The notes beneath the pieces are model-generated. The model had not been told where the DNA came from. It saw only the letters and a program-made list of their open reading frames with translations, and ran no database searches. Of a DNA stretch of 64,000 nucleotides, positions 1 to 8,609 are shown piece after piece. How positions within the stretch are numbered: position 1 is the first letter of the stretch; the number at the start of each line of letters is the position of its first letter. The position numbers and the translations under genes are program-made. Source of the DNA: Saccharothrix sp. ALI-22-I (GTDB taxonomy: Bacteria > Actinomycetota > Actinomycetes > Mycobacteriales > Pseudonocardiaceae); assembly GCF_001984175.1 (NCBI RefSeq), contig NZ_MTQP01000069.1:124001-188000 (forward strand), read 5' to 3'.

Positions 1-197
1 TGGTCGCGGCCGGGCGGGGTCTGGCGTTCGTGCCGGAGTCCGCGGCCCGGCTGCGCATCGACGGCGTGGAGTTCGTCCGGCTGGAGACCGCGGTGGCCAA
101 GCCGGTGGAGCTGCACCTGCTGTGGCTCAACGCGTCGGCGAACCCGGCGTTGTGGCGGACGTTGACCGCGCTGGAGGGCCGCACGCCGTTCGAGTGA
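1..197 (+). CDS. LysR-family transcriptional regulator, C-terminal end (partial)
   Basis: The window opens inside a reading frame that ends at a TGA at 195-197. The roughly 64 visible residues (…VAAGRGLAFVPESAARLR…) match the last strands and helix of a LysR substrate-binding domain, where VAAG.G.AFVPES is a recurrent pattern. The HTH domain and effector pocket lie outside the window, so the target cannot be deduced directly. It lies 133 bp upstream of the aldarate operon in the same orientation, so it could regulate it, but LysR genes more often face their targets. The family call rests on this short piece only. Confidence 0.6.
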   Translation, partial: VAAGRGLAFVPESAARLRIDGVEFVRLETAVAKPVELHLLWLNASANPALWRTLTALEGRTPFE

Positions 198-330
198 TGC
201 ACTCCGGGTATTGAGCAATGCGAAACAACTCTTGGACAAGCGTCGCTCCTGGTTCATACCGTGACTCCGACCGCCGTCCCGCCGCTACTCCGAACGCGGG
301 ACGCCACCGCTGGAACGAGGACATCAACCC

Positions 331-1245
331 GTGACGCCGATGCCGCCAGACGCTCTAGCCGACCGACTCGGGTCAGGGCTGCTCTCCTTCCCGGTCACCC
401 ACTTCGACGCCGATCTCCGGTTCGACGAGGCCCGGTACCGGGAGCACCTGGCCTGGCAGGCGGGCTTCGACGTGGCCGGACTGTTCGCCGCGGGCGGCAC
501 CGGCGAGGGCTTCTCGATGACCCCGGAGGAGGTGGACCGGGTGGTTCGCGCCGCCGTCGACGAGGTGGGCGGCCGTGTCCCGGTCGTCGCTCCGGCCACC
601 GGCGCCACCGTCGTCTCGGCGGCACAGGCGCGAGCCGCCCAGGACGCCGGCGCCTCGGGCGTCCTGCTGTTCCCGCCCTACCTGACCGAGGCGAGCCAGC
701 GCGGCCTGGTCGAGCACGTCAGTGCGGTGTGCCGGGCCACCGACCTCGGCGTGATCGTCTACAGCCGGGCCAACGCCGTGCTCACCGACGCGACCGTCGC
801 CGAGATCGCCGACCGCAACCCCAACCTCATCGGGCTCAAGGACGGCGTCGGCGACATCGAGCAGATGACCCGCACCTACGCCAGGGTCGGCGACCGGCTG
901 ATCTACATCGGCGGCCTGCCGACCGCGGAGACGTTCGCCCTGCCGCTGCTGCAACTCGGCGTGAACACGTACTCCTCGGCGCTGTTCAACTTCCTGCCCG
1001 AGTTCGCGCTGCGGTTCTACGCCGCCGTGCGCGCCCAGGACCGGCCCGCCGTCTACCGGATGCTGACCGATTTCGTCATCCCCTACCTGGACATCCGCGA
1101 CCGCGTCCGCGGCTACGCGGTGTCGATCGTGAAGGCCGGTCTGACCGCCGTCGGCCGGGACGGCGGCCGGGTGCGGCCACCGTTGAGCGACCTGACCGAG
1201 GACGAGATCGCCGAGCTGGCGGCCCTCGTCCGGAAGATCGCCTGA
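331..1245 (+). CDS. kdgD: 5-dehydro-4-deoxyglucarate dehydratase (KdgD)
   Basis: This 304-residue protein is a cytosolic class I aldolase-fold (DHDPS/NAL family) enzyme. It dehydrates and decarboxylates 5-dehydro-4-deoxy-D-glucarate to 2-oxoglutarate semialdehyde, the second step of the oxidative glucarate/galactarate pathway. The Schiff-base lysine is K170 in NLIGLKDG, the partner tyrosine is Y144 in VIVYSRANA, and GGTGEG near residue 55 is the carboxylate-binding loop. Length is typical. It starts the operon and is followed after 24 bp by glucarate dehydratase, which makes its substrate; that context separates it from ordinary DHDPS. The next enzyme, 2-oxoglutarate semialdehyde dehydrogenase, is not in the window. 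Confidence 0.93.
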   Translation: MTPMPPDALADRLGSGLLSFPVTHFDADLRFDEARYREHLAWQAGFDVAGLFAAGGTGEGFSMTPEEVDRVVRAAVDEVGGRVPVVAPATGATVVSAAQARAAQDAGASGVLLFPPYLTEASQRGLVEHVSAVCRATDLGVIVYSRANAVLTDATVAEIADRNPNLIGLKDGVGDIEQMTRTYARVGDRLIYIGGLPTAETFALPLLQLGVNTYSSALFNFLPEFALRFYAAVRAQDRPAVYRMLTDFVIPYLDIRDRVRGYAVSIVKAGLTAVGRDGGRVRPPLSDLTEDEIAELAALVRKIA

Positions 1246-1269
1246 CCTCGCCTACCCGAGAGGACCACG

Positions 1270-2595
1270 ATGACCGGCCCCACAGTGGCGAATGTCGAGG
1301 TGGTGCCCGTCGCCGGGCACGACAGCATGCTGTTGAACCTCAGCGGCGCGCACGCCCCGTTCTTCACCCGCAACATCGCGATCGTCACCGACAGCGAGGG
1401 CCGCGTCGGCGTCGGCGAGGTGCCCGGTGGCGAGGCGATCCGACGGACGATCGAGGAAGCCCACTCACTCCTCGTCGGGCAGCCGGTGGCGCTGTTCGGC
1501 CGGTTGCTGCGCTCGGTCGCGGACACCTTCGCCGACCGGGACGCCGGTGGGCGCGGGTTGCAGACGTTCGACCTGCGCACGACCGTCCACGCGGTGACGG
1601 CCCTGGAGTCGGCGCTGCTGGACCTGCTGGGGCAGCACCTGGGCGTGCCGGTCGCAGAACTGCTCGGGGACGGGCAGCGGCGCGACGCGGTCCCGATGCT
1701 GGGCTACCTGTTCTACATCGGCGATCGCGACGCCACCGACCTGCCTTACGTCGTCGAGCGGCAGCCCGCCGACGAGTGGGAACGGCTGCGCCGTGAAGCC
1801 GCGCTCACCCCCGAGGCGGTGGTGGCGCTGGCGGAGGCGGCGCGGGCCCGGTACGGCTTCGCCGACTTCAAGCTCAAGGGTGGTGTGCTGGCGCCCGAGC
1901 AGGAGATCGCGGCGGTGCGCGCCCTGGCCGAGCGGTTCCCGGACGCCCGCATCACGGTGGACCCCAACGGGGCGTGGCTGCTGGCCGAGGCGGTGGAGCT
2001 GTGCCGCGACCTGCACGACGTGCTGGCCTACGCCGAGGACCCGGTCGGCGCGGAGGGCGGCTTCTCCGGCCGTGAGGTCATGGCGGAGTTCCGCCGGGCC
2101 ACCGGTCTGCCGACGGCGACGAACATGATCGCCACGGACTGGCGGCAGATGGCGCACGCCGTGCGGACCGGCGCGGTGGACATCCCGTTGGCCGACCCGC
2201 ACTTCTGGACCATGCGCGGATCGGTGCGCGTCGCCCAGCTGTGCGCGGATTTCGGCCTGACCTGGGGCTCGCACTCCAACAACCACTTCGATATCTCGCT
2301 GGCGATGTTCACCCACGTCGGCGCGGCGGCGCCGGGCCCGATCACCGCCCTGGACACGCACTGGATCTGGCAGGACGGCCAGGCGTTGACCCGCGCGCCT
2401 TTGCGTATCCGGGACGGCAGCATCACCGTCCCGACCGCGCCCGGCCTCGGGGTCGAACTCGACCGGGACGCGCTCGCCGCCGCACACGAGCTGTACCTGG
2501 AGCACGGGCTCGGGGCACGGGACGACGCCGTGGCGATGCAGTACCTGGTGCCCGACTGGCGGTTCGATCCCAAGCGCCCCTGCCTGGTCCGCTGA
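1270..2595 (+). CDS. gudD: Glucarate dehydratase
   Basis: This 441-residue cytosolic enolase-superfamily enzyme dehydrates D-glucarate to 5-dehydro-4-deoxyglucarate, feeding KdgD upstream. The N-terminal capping domain is followed by a barrel with the K-x-K pair in FKLKGG (about residue 200), metal ligands in TVDPNG and AEDPVG, the N/D pair in TNMIATDW and the catalytic histidine in WGSHSNNH. These are the marks of the glucarate dehydratase branch rather than general mandelate racemase members. Length matches the usual 440-450 residues. It sits 24 bp after kdgD and about 50 bp before a second enolase-superfamily dehydratase. Induction by aldarates through the upstream LysR protein is plausible but not shown. 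Confidence 0.92.
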   Translation: MTGPTVANVEVVPVAGHDSMLLNLSGAHAPFFTRNIAIVTDSEGRVGVGEVPGGEAIRRTIEEAHSLLVGQPVALFGRLLRSVADTFADRDAGGRGLQTFDLRTTVHAVTALESALLDLLGQHLGVPVAELLGDGQRRDAVPMLGYLFYIGDRDATDLPYVVERQPADEWERLRREAALTPEAVVALAEAARARYGFADFKLKGGVLAPEQEIAAVRALAERFPDARITVDPNGAWLLAEAVELCRDLHDVLAYAEDPVGAEGGFSGREVMAEFRRATGLPTATNMIATDWRQMAHAVRTGAVDIPLADPHFWTMRGSVRVAQLCADFGLTWGSHSNNHFDISLAMFTHVGAAAPGPITALDTHWIWQDGQALTRAPLRIRDGSITVPTAPGLGVELDRDALAAAHELYLEHGLGARDDAVAMQYLVPDWRFDPKRPCLVR

Positions 2596-2644
2596 GCGGC
2601 CGCCGACTGTCCGGCGGAATCCGCATCCATCGAAGAGGAGCCCC

Positions 2645-3808
2645 ATGTCGACCACCACGCGCCCCGGTGACGCGACCGCCGTGCTGGACCGGATCAGCTC
2701 GGTGGTGTTGTCGTCGGTGACGTTGCCCCTGCCGGGCGGGATCAGCGACGCCAAGGTGTTCACCGGTCGGCAGCGGCCGATGACCGAGGTCGCGTTCCTG
2801 TTCGCCGAGATCCGCACCGAGGCGGGGCTGGAGGGGGTCGGGTTCAGCTACTCCAAGCGCGCCGGCGGGCCGGCCCAGTTCGCCCACGCCCGCGAGGTCG
2901 CGCCCGACCTGATCGGCGAGGACCCCAACGACATCGGCAGGTTGTGGAACAAGCTGGTGTGGGCGGGCGCGTCCGTCGGCCGCAGCGGCGCCGCGACCCA
3001 GGCGCTGGCCGCGTTCGACGTCGCGCTGTGGGACCTCAAGGCCAAGCGCGCGGGTCTGCCACTGGCCAAACTGCTCGGCGCCCACCGCGACTCGGTGCGC
3101 TGCTACAACACCTCCGGCGGCTTCCTGCACGAATCCGTCGACCGGATCAAGGACAACGCCACCCGCACGCTGGAGTCCGGCGTCGGCGGCATCAAGATCA
3201 AAGTCGGCCTGCCGGACTGGAGCGAGGACCTGCGCCGCGTGGCCGCCGTCCGCGAACACCTCGGCGACCGGGTGCCGTTGATGGTCGACGCCAACCAGCA
3301 GTGGGACCGGCCGACGGCCATGCGCGTCAGCCGGGTGCTGGAGCAGTTCGACCTGGCCTGGATCGAAGAACCACTCGACGCCTATGACGTCGAAGGGCAC
3401 GCCGAGCTGACCCGGTCGCTGACCACGGCCGTCGCTTCGGGAGAGATGCTCACCAGCGTCGCCGAGCACTACGAGCTGATCCGGCTGGGCGCGGTCGACA
3501 TCCTGCAACCCGACGCGCCCCGCGTCGGCGGCATCACGCAGTTCCTCAAGCTCGCCACCCTCGCCGACCACCACCACCTCCAGCTGGCGCCGCACTTCGC
3601 CATGGAGATCCACGTCCACCTCGCCGCCGCCTACCCCCGCGAGCCGTGGGTGGAGCACTTCGACTGGCTCTACCCGCTGTTCAACGAGCGACTGGAGACC
3701 AGCGGCGGACGCATGCTGCTGTCCGACCGCCCCGGCCTGGGCATCACCCTCAGCGACCAGACCCGCGCTTGGACCGTGGACACCGTCACAGTCGACGGAG
3801 GCCGTTGA
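2645..3808 (+). CDS. Galactarate/talarate-type dehydratase (enolase superfamily, MR group)
   Basis: This 387-residue protein has the mandelate-racemase arrangement: K-x-K in GIKIKVG (about residue 180), metal ligands in MVDANQQ, WIEEPLD and ASGEM, and the general-base histidine in LAPHFAMEIH. The opening pattern (VTLPLPGGISDAKVFTGRQ) and the Y-NTSGG loop are seen in L-talarate/galactarate dehydratases. I infer dehydration of galactarate (meso-galactaric acid) to the same 5-dehydro-4-deoxy sugar acid used by KdgD. The start ATG at 2645 has GAAGAGGAG just upstream. Substrate specificity within this superfamily cannot be fixed from sequence alone, so a related acid-sugar dehydratase remains possible. 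Confidence 0.8.
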   Translation: MSTTTRPGDATAVLDRISSVVLSSVTLPLPGGISDAKVFTGRQRPMTEVAFLFAEIRTEAGLEGVGFSYSKRAGGPAQFAHAREVAPDLIGEDPNDIGRLWNKLVWAGASVGRSGAATQALAAFDVALWDLKAKRAGLPLAKLLGAHRDSVRCYNTSGGFLHESVDRIKDNATRTLESGVGGIKIKVGLPDWSEDLRRVAAVREHLGDRVPLMVDANQQWDRPTAMRVSRVLEQFDLAWIEEPLDAYDVEGHAELTRSLTTAVASGEMLTSVAEHYELIRLGAVDILQPDAPRVGGITQFLKLATLADHHHLQLAPHFAMEIHVHLAAAYPREPWVEHFDWLYPLFNERLETSGGRMLLSDRPGLGITLSDQTRAWTVDTVTVDGGR

Positions 3809-3890
3809 CCCGGGGAGGAGCACCTAGGGTCGATTCGGTGAGCACCGACCGTCGTCGCGGTCTCCTGGGCGCAACACCAGGGACCACCGG

Positions 3891-4820
3891 GTGAACGGTG
3901 TGCTGGGCGGCTTCGCCACGCTCGTCGCGGTCATCGCCGTGGGTTGGATCACCGCCCGCGCCCGCGTCCTCGGGCACGGCGCGGCCGGTGTGCTGTCCCG
4001 GCTGTCGTACTTCGTCGCGACACCGGCGTTGCTGCTGCTCACCCTCGCCGACGCGGACCCGGCCGTGCTGCTGTCCACCACGCTGGTCGCCACGGCGGGC
4101 AGCGCGGTGCTGTGCGCGCTGCTCTACGTCGTGCCGGCGCGGTGGCGGTGGAAGCTGCGGGCCGGGCACCTCGCCACCGGCGCGCTCGCCTCCTCCTACG
4201 TCAACGCCGGCAACCTGGGCGTGGCCATCGCGGTGTACGTCCTCGGGGACGCCTCGTTCGTGGCGCCGGTCCTGCTGTTCCAGGTGCTGGTCATGGCGCC
4301 GATCGGCCTGACCGTGATGGCGGCGTCCCGGGACTCGGGCGACGACGCCCCGTCCCGCACCCGACTGCTGACCCAGCCACTGCGGACGCCGTTGGTGATC
4401 GGCTGTGCCCTGGGACTCGCCCTCGCCGCCGCGGACTGGACGCCGCCCATCCCGGTGCTCCGGCCGTTGGAACTCCTCGCCGACCTCGCCGTCCCGGCCG
4501 CCCTGCTCGCCTACGGCGCGAGCCTGCACGGCGCGCCACGGCCGGGGTCCGGCAACACGGCCGGTCAGGTGTGGCTCGCCGTGGTGCTGAAAACGGTGGT
4601 CCAGCCTGCCCTGGCCTACACGCTCGGCCGCTGGGTGGTCCACCTGGACGACACGTCGCTGCTCGCGGTCACCATCGCCTCGGCCCTCCCCACCGCGCAG
4701 AACGTCTTCGTCTACGCCACCTCCTACGACCGCGCCACCGAACTCGCCCGCGACGCCATCCTGCTCAGCACCGTCCTATCCGTACCAGTCCTCGCCGGAG
4801 TCGCCCTCGCACTGGGTTGA
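3891..4820 (+). CDS. AEC-family (auxin efflux carrier-like) permease
   Basis: This 309-residue hydrophobic protein has about ten predicted membrane segments in two halves, starting GGFATLVAVIAVGWITARA and including the internal LATGALASSYVNAGNLG stretch. That stretch is typical of the AEC/BART fold, which carries N-[GA]-G before a broken helix. Bacterial members move small organic anions, but none can be assigned here. A GTG at 3891 is used as start because the membrane-insertion sequence follows at once. It lies 80 bp after the aldarate operon in the same direction and could carry a related acid, though no evidence ties them. The call to family is firm and the substrate is unknown. Confidence 0.85.
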   Translation: MNGVLGGFATLVAVIAVGWITARARVLGHGAAGVLSRLSYFVATPALLLLTLADADPAVLLSTTLVATAGSAVLCALLYVVPARWRWKLRAGHLATGALASSYVNAGNLGVAIAVYVLGDASFVAPVLLFQVLVMAPIGLTVMAASRDSGDDAPSRTRLLTQPLRTPLVIGCALGLALAAADWTPPIPVLRPLELLADLAVPAALLAYGASLHGAPRPGSGNTAGQVWLAVVLKTVVQPALAYTLGRWVVHLDDTSLLAVTIASALPTAQNVFVYATSYDRATELARDAILLSTVLSVPVLAGVALALG

Positions 4821-4903
4821 CGGGCATCGGGCTGACGGGCACTGGGCTGACGCGCACCGCCTGCTCGGCCGGCCGCGGGGCGCTTACCTCTATCATCGCG
4901 CGG

Positions 4904-5566
4904 GTGACCGCCTACGACGATCTTGATGCGTTCGAGCACCTGGACACCTCCACCCTGCCGCCGCGCCAGCAGCGCATCCTGGTCGCGATCCGGGATTGGG
5001 TGGTCCGGTACGGGTACTCGCCGAGCACTCGGGAGATCGGCGACGCGGTCGGCCTGCGGTCGTCGTCGGCGGTGTCGAAGCACCTGGCGAGCCTGGAGGA
5101 GAAGGGTTTCCTGCGGCGGAGTTCGTCGATGTCCCGGCCGATCGACGTGCGCTTGTTCCTGCACGAGCCCTCGACGCGGGAGCCCGCCGACGACTCGGTG
5201 ACCGTGCCGGTGGTCGGCCACATCGCGGCGGGCAGTCCGATCGCCGCCGAGGAGCACGTGGACGACATCCTGACGTTGCCGCGTGAACTCACCGGGCGCG
5301 GTAGCGTTTTCGGCCTGCGGGTGCGCGGCGACTCGATGATCGACGCCGCGATCTGCGACGGCGACATCGTCGTGGTGCGCCAGCAGTCCGAGGCGCATTC
5401 GGGCCAGATCGTGGCCGCGATGATCGACGACGAGGCCACCGTCAAGGTGTACCAGCGCCGCAACGGCCACGTCTTCCTCGAACCCCGCAACCCCGCTTAC
5501 GCCGCGATCAACGGCGACACCGCCGTCGTGCTGGGCACCGTCGTCTCCGTGCTGCGCAGCGTCTGA
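4904..5566 (+). CDS. lexA: LexA-type SOS repressor/autoprotease (possible paralogue)
   Basis: This 220-residue protein has the complete LexA plan. The N-terminal winged helix has the PPRQQRIL and YGYSPSTREIGDAVGLRSSS signatures (residues 19-56). The self-cleavage pair is A109-G110 in GHIAAGSP, and the catalytic dyad is S144 (RGDSMID) and K181 (ATVKVY). The protein should bind SOS boxes as a dimer and cleave itself on RecA filaments. A GTG at 4904 is the best start, since the frame upstream reads through low-complexity sequence. I see no GAAC-N4-GTTC SOS box in the 84 bp upstream, and the usual actinobacterial lexA neighbours (nrdR, a LysM gene) are absent, so this may be a second copy. Confidence 0.9.
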   Translation: MTAYDDLDAFEHLDTSTLPPRQQRILVAIRDWVVRYGYSPSTREIGDAVGLRSSSAVSKHLASLEEKGFLRRSSSMSRPIDVRLFLHEPSTREPADDSVTVPVVGHIAAGSPIAAEEHVDDILTLPRELTGRGSVFGLRVRGDSMIDAAICDGDIVVVRQQSEAHSGQIVAAMIDDEATVKVYQRRNGHVFLEPRNPAYAAINGDTAVVLGTVVSVLRSV

Positions 5567-5582
5567 CGACAGCAGCGGGGGT

Positions 5583-6254
5583 TCAGGAGCGGGGTCTGAC
5601 CAGCCCGGCGTCGTAGGCCATGATCACGGCGTGGATGCGGTCGCGTGCACCGATCTTGGCGAGCACCCGGCCGACGTGCTTCTTCACCGTGGACTCGGTG
5701 AGGACCAGGCGTTCGGCTATCTCCGCGTTCGTCCAGCCCTTGCCGATGGCGACCAGGACCTCGTGCTCCCGCTCGCTCAACGCGCGCAGCCTGGGGTCCG
5801 CCTGCGAGTCGGCGGCGCCTGCCGGGGAGAGCACCTGGTGGGCGTGGGCGTCCAGCAGGCGTCTGGTCAACGCGGGCGCGACGACCGCGTCACCGGTCGC
5901 CACCGCCCGGATGCCGGCCACGAGTTCCTCCGGCCGGGCGTCCTTGAGCAGGAAACCGCTGGCCCCGGCGCGCAGACCCGCGTAGGCGTACTCGTCCAGG
6001 TCGAAGGTGGTGAGGATCAGCACGCGGGTGCGGCCTCCGGTGGCGACGATCCGCCGTGTGGCCTCGATGCCGTCCATGCCGGGCATGCGCACGTCCATGA
6101 GCACGACGTCGGGCCGCAGTTCGGCGGCCATGCGGACGGCCTCCGCGCCGTGCCCGGCCTCGCCGACGGCGTCCATGCCGGGAGTGCCCTCCAGCAGCAT
6201 CCGGAAGCCGAGGCGTTGCAGGGGCTGGTCGTCGGCGATCAGGACGGTGGTCAT
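5583..6254 (-). CDS. LuxR/NarL-family response regulator (module 1)
   Basis: This 223-residue protein has an N-terminal receiver domain with acidic residues IADDQ, phospho-acceptor D54 in VVLMDVRMPG, the conserved T in ILTTFD and K in FLLKDA. A C-terminal LuxR HTH follows (LSEREHEVLVAIGKGWTNAE, residues about 158-215). Phosphorylated by its kinase, it should bind DNA and probably controls the ABC exporter genes upstream. It overlaps the kinase gene by 4 bp (ATGA), so the pair is translationally coupled. It converges on the lexA-like gene with only 16 bp between the stops. It is a paralogue of the regulator at 11756-12427. Confidence 0.93.
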   Translation of the reverse strand: MTTVLIADDQPLQRLGFRMLLEGTPGMDAVGEAGHGAEAVRMAAELRPDVVLMDVRMPGMDGIEATRRIVATGGRTRVLILTTFDLDEYAYAGLRAGASGFLLKDARPEELVAGIRAVATGDAVVAPALTRRLLDAHAHQVLSPAGAADSQADPRLRALSEREHEVLVAIGKGWTNAEIAERLVLTESTVKKHVGRVLAKIGARDRIHAVIMAYDAGLVRPRS

Positions 6255-7699
6255 GTGGCCTGGTCTCCCGGTGCGGGCAGGGCGGATGCGGGTGGCGCTT
6301 CGAGTGTGACGTCGACGATCCAGCCGGGCCGGTCGCCGCGCGGTCCGGCGGTGACGGTGCCGCCGTACATCGCGGTCCGTTGCCGGATGCCGACCAGTCC
6401 GTGTCCGGGCACGCCCGCGTCCGCCGTGGACGGCCCCGCCGCACGGGCGCCGGACGGCCCGGTATCGGTGACCCGCACCCTGATCCCGCCGTTCTCGACG
6501 GCCACGGTGACATCCGCGTCCGCGCCGGAACCGACGTGCTTGAGGGTGTTGGTCAGAGCTTCCTGGACGATGCGGTAGACGGTGAGCTGCACCCCGCTGC
6601 CCAGGGCGGAGAGGTCTCCGGCCGTCCGGTAAGTGACGCTCACGCCCGCGGCGCGCACCCTGGCCAGCAGCATCTCCAGGTCGACGATGCCTGGCTGCGG
6701 GCTGAGCCGTTCAACCTGGGCGCGCACGTCCTCCGACTCGTCGGAGGCCAGGACGTTGAGCACGCGCCGCAGTTCGCCCATCGCCTGCCGACCGGTGTCC
6801 CCGATGATGCGCAGGGCTTCGGCGGCCTGCTCGCCGCGACTGGCCGCGAGGGTGGCGGCGCCGTCGGCGAGACCGACCACGACGACGAGGTTGTGGCCGA
6901 CGATGTCGTGCATCTCGCGGGCCACCCGGGAGCGCTCGGCGGCGGCGGTGAGCCGTTCCCGCTGTTCCCGCTCGATCTCCAGCCGGGCCGCCCGGTCCTC
7001 CACCGCCGCCAGGTGCAACCGCCGGCTGCGGATGGTCAGGCCCAGGGCGACTCCGGCAGTCGACTGGCTCACCAGCATCAACATGGCCACCGGCGGATTG
7101 TTGGTCGGCAGGAGGAACCACACCGCGACGGAGACCTGGGCGAGTGCCGCCACGGCGGCCCAGCCCAGCACCCGCAGCGAGCCGTGCAACGCCAGGTTGT
7201 GCAAGGAGACGACCAGGCAGACAGCCGCCAACTGCCACAGGCCGAACGACCAGGGCACCAGGCCGGCCACCGCGATGACGGCGAAGGTGGCGGTCGGCGC
7301 CCGGCGCCGCCACCACAGCGGCAGGGCCACCCCGACGGTGACCGCGAGCAGGAGACCGAGCGGCATTTCGACGCTTGCCGTACCCACACCGAACGGGCCG
7401 CGGTCGTCTCCGAACGGGCCGCCGTCGTCGTCTCCGAACGGGCCGCCGTCGTCGTCTCCGAACAGCGCCCCGAGCACCGTCACGGTGACGACGATCAGCA
7501 CGATCAGCGAGTCGAGCAGCCACGGGTGCCGCCGGTCCAGCCAACGCAGACGGCGCTGCACGCACATCAGGCGGCCCAGGAGCGGATGCGTCCCGACCGC
7601 CTCCAGCCCGGGAAGCGGCCCGACCGCCGTCCCCCGGACTCCGGTGGTCGGGCGGCGCTCGGCCCCCTCCGCGGCTTGCACCGCTGTCTTCGCGTTCAT
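6251..7699 (-). CDS. HisKA_3 sensor histidine kinase (module 1)
   Basis: This 482-residue membrane kinase has several N-terminal membrane segments (residues about 60-210), a coiled linker, the phospho-acceptor box in REMHDIVGHNL, and a C-terminal HATPase_c domain (VQEALTN N-box; DTGPSG and GHGLVGI G-boxes). It should phosphorylate the regulator that overlaps it. The ATG at 7699 has a strong GAGGAGGTG ribosome site 6-12 bases ahead. Between the first two membrane segments sits an Asp/Gly-rich loop made of short repeats (DNA 7389-7457). An extracytoplasmic acidic loop of this kind could bind cationic peptides or metal, but that is speculation. Confidence 0.92.
   Translation of the reverse strand: MNAKTAVQAAEGAERRPTTGVRGTAVGPLPGLEAVGTHPLLGRLMCVQRRLRWLDRRHPWLLDSLIVLIVVTVTVLGALFGDDDGGPFGDDDGGPFGDDRGPFGVGTASVEMPLGLLLAVTVGVALPLWWRRRAPTATFAVIAVAGLVPWSFGLWQLAAVCLVVSLHNLALHGSLRVLGWAAVAALAQVSVAVWFLLPTNNPPVAMLMLVSQSTAGVALGLTIRSRRLHLAAVEDRAARLEIEREQRERLTAAAERSRVAREMHDIVGHNLVVVVGLADGAATLAASRGEQAAEALRIIGDTGRQAMGELRRVLNVLASDESEDVRAQVERLSPQPGIVDLEMLLARVRAAGVSVTYRTAGDLSALGSGVQLTVYRIVQEALTNTLKHVGSGADADVTVAVENGGIRVRVTDTGPSGARAAGPSTADAGVPGHGLVGIRQRTAMYGGTVTAGPRGDRPGWIVDVTLEAPPASALPAPGDQAT
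7389..7457. repeat. In-frame 24/21-bp tandem repeat within the kinase loop
   Basis: Three direct copies of a unit beginning CCGAACGGGCCGC lie head to tail: a 21-bp copy at 7389-7409 and two identical 24-bp copies at 7410-7433 and 7434-7457. On the minus strand they encode repeated FGDDDGGP segments between membrane helices of the kinase. Because the unit is a multiple of three, copy-number change would alter loop length without breaking the frame. Confidence 0.85.
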
Positions 7700-7772
7700 C
7701 GGTGCACCTCCTCGGCGCTGGTCGGGTGCACATCGTGCCGGTCGGTCCGGCGTTCCGGTCAGGCGGTGGCTG

Positions 7773-8609
7773 TCAGGCGTCGCGGCGAGCCAGTCGGTAA
7801 GCCGCAGCGACCAGCGTCACCACCACCCATCCTGCGAACACTGCCACGCCGGTCCAGGGGCCGAGTGAGTTGGTGGCCTGGTTCAGGTGCGTCACCGCCT
7901 GGCCCGCGTTGCTGGGCAGGTAGGGGGTGACGTTGTCGGCGATCGAGGCGGGCAGCAGCGAGCTCAGGCCGGGCACGATGAGCAGCATGCCCACCAGCAC
8001 GGCGATACCGCCCGCGCTGGAGCGCAGCAGCGCGCCCAGGGCCACACCCCACATGCCCACCAGGCCCAGGTAGAGGCCCGTGCCGGCCAAGGCCCGGAGC
8101 ACTCCGTCGTCTCCGAGGGACATCGCGATCGCCTCGCCGTCCAGGATGACGGCACCCAGCAGGAACGCGCCCAGCGCGCCCACCGCGGTCACGACCGTGG
8201 CGACGACGCCGAAGACGGCGGTCTTGGCCCACAGCGTCGGCAGGCGCTTGGGCACCGCAGCCAGCGTGGCGCGGATCATGCCGGTGCTGTACTCACCGGC
8301 GGAGACCAGGACCCCGAGCACGCCGATGGCCAGTGAGGTGAAAATCGTGCCCATCAGGGCCAGGCTGATGGCTCCGTCGGTGATGGGCGGGCCGTCGCTG
8401 CCGGGCGCGGCCGCGGGGTCGTAGGTGTAGGAGGCGATCGCCCCGATGCCCATCAGGAGGAACAGTGCCGTTGCGAGGGTGATCGGGCTGGAGCGCACCG
8501 ACCAGAACTTGGTCCACTCCGAACGGAGGACCCGGAGCCAGGTGACCTTGTAGGCGGGCCGGGCGGGTGCGACGGTGGTCGTGCGGGCGGGGGCGGTGGC
8601 GGTGGTCAT
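7773..8609 (-). CDS. ABC-2-type transporter permease (module 1)
   Basis: This 278-residue protein has six membrane segments in the usual ABC-2 pattern. The first follows KVTWLRVLRSEWTKFWSVRS, a typical cytoplasmic amphipathic entry in ABC-2 permeases paired with bacitracin or antibiotic-type ATPases. A long extracytoplasmic loop around YDPAAAPGSDG follows helix 1. It overlaps the ATPase gene by one base (TGATG), so the two subunits are co-translated. Likely role: efflux of, or protection from, a membrane-active compound sensed by the adjoining two-component pair. Neither substrate nor direction is shown by the sequence. Confidence 0.87.
   Translation of the reverse strand: MTTATAPARTTTVAPARPAYKVTWLRVLRSEWTKFWSVRSSPITLATALFLLMGIGAIASYTYDPAAAPGSDGPPITDGAISLALMGTIFTSLAIGVLGVLVSAGEYSTGMIRATLAAVPKRLPTLWAKTAVFGVVATVVTAVGALGAFLLGAVILDGEAIAMSLGDDGVLRALAGTGLYLGLVGMWGVALGALLRSSAGGIAVLVGMLLIVPGLSSLLPASIADNVTPYLPSNAGQAVTHLNQATNSLGPWTGVAVFAGWVVVTLVAAAYRLARRDA

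Noticed and set aside
261..1796. Long Arg/Pro-rich frame over the aldarate genes
   Set aside because: It is a shadow of kdgD and gudD in another frame with no motif.
3944..5566. LexA with a 320-residue N-terminal extension
   Set aside because: The extension is the off-frame reading of the AEC permease gene; LexA homology starts at the GTG at 4904.
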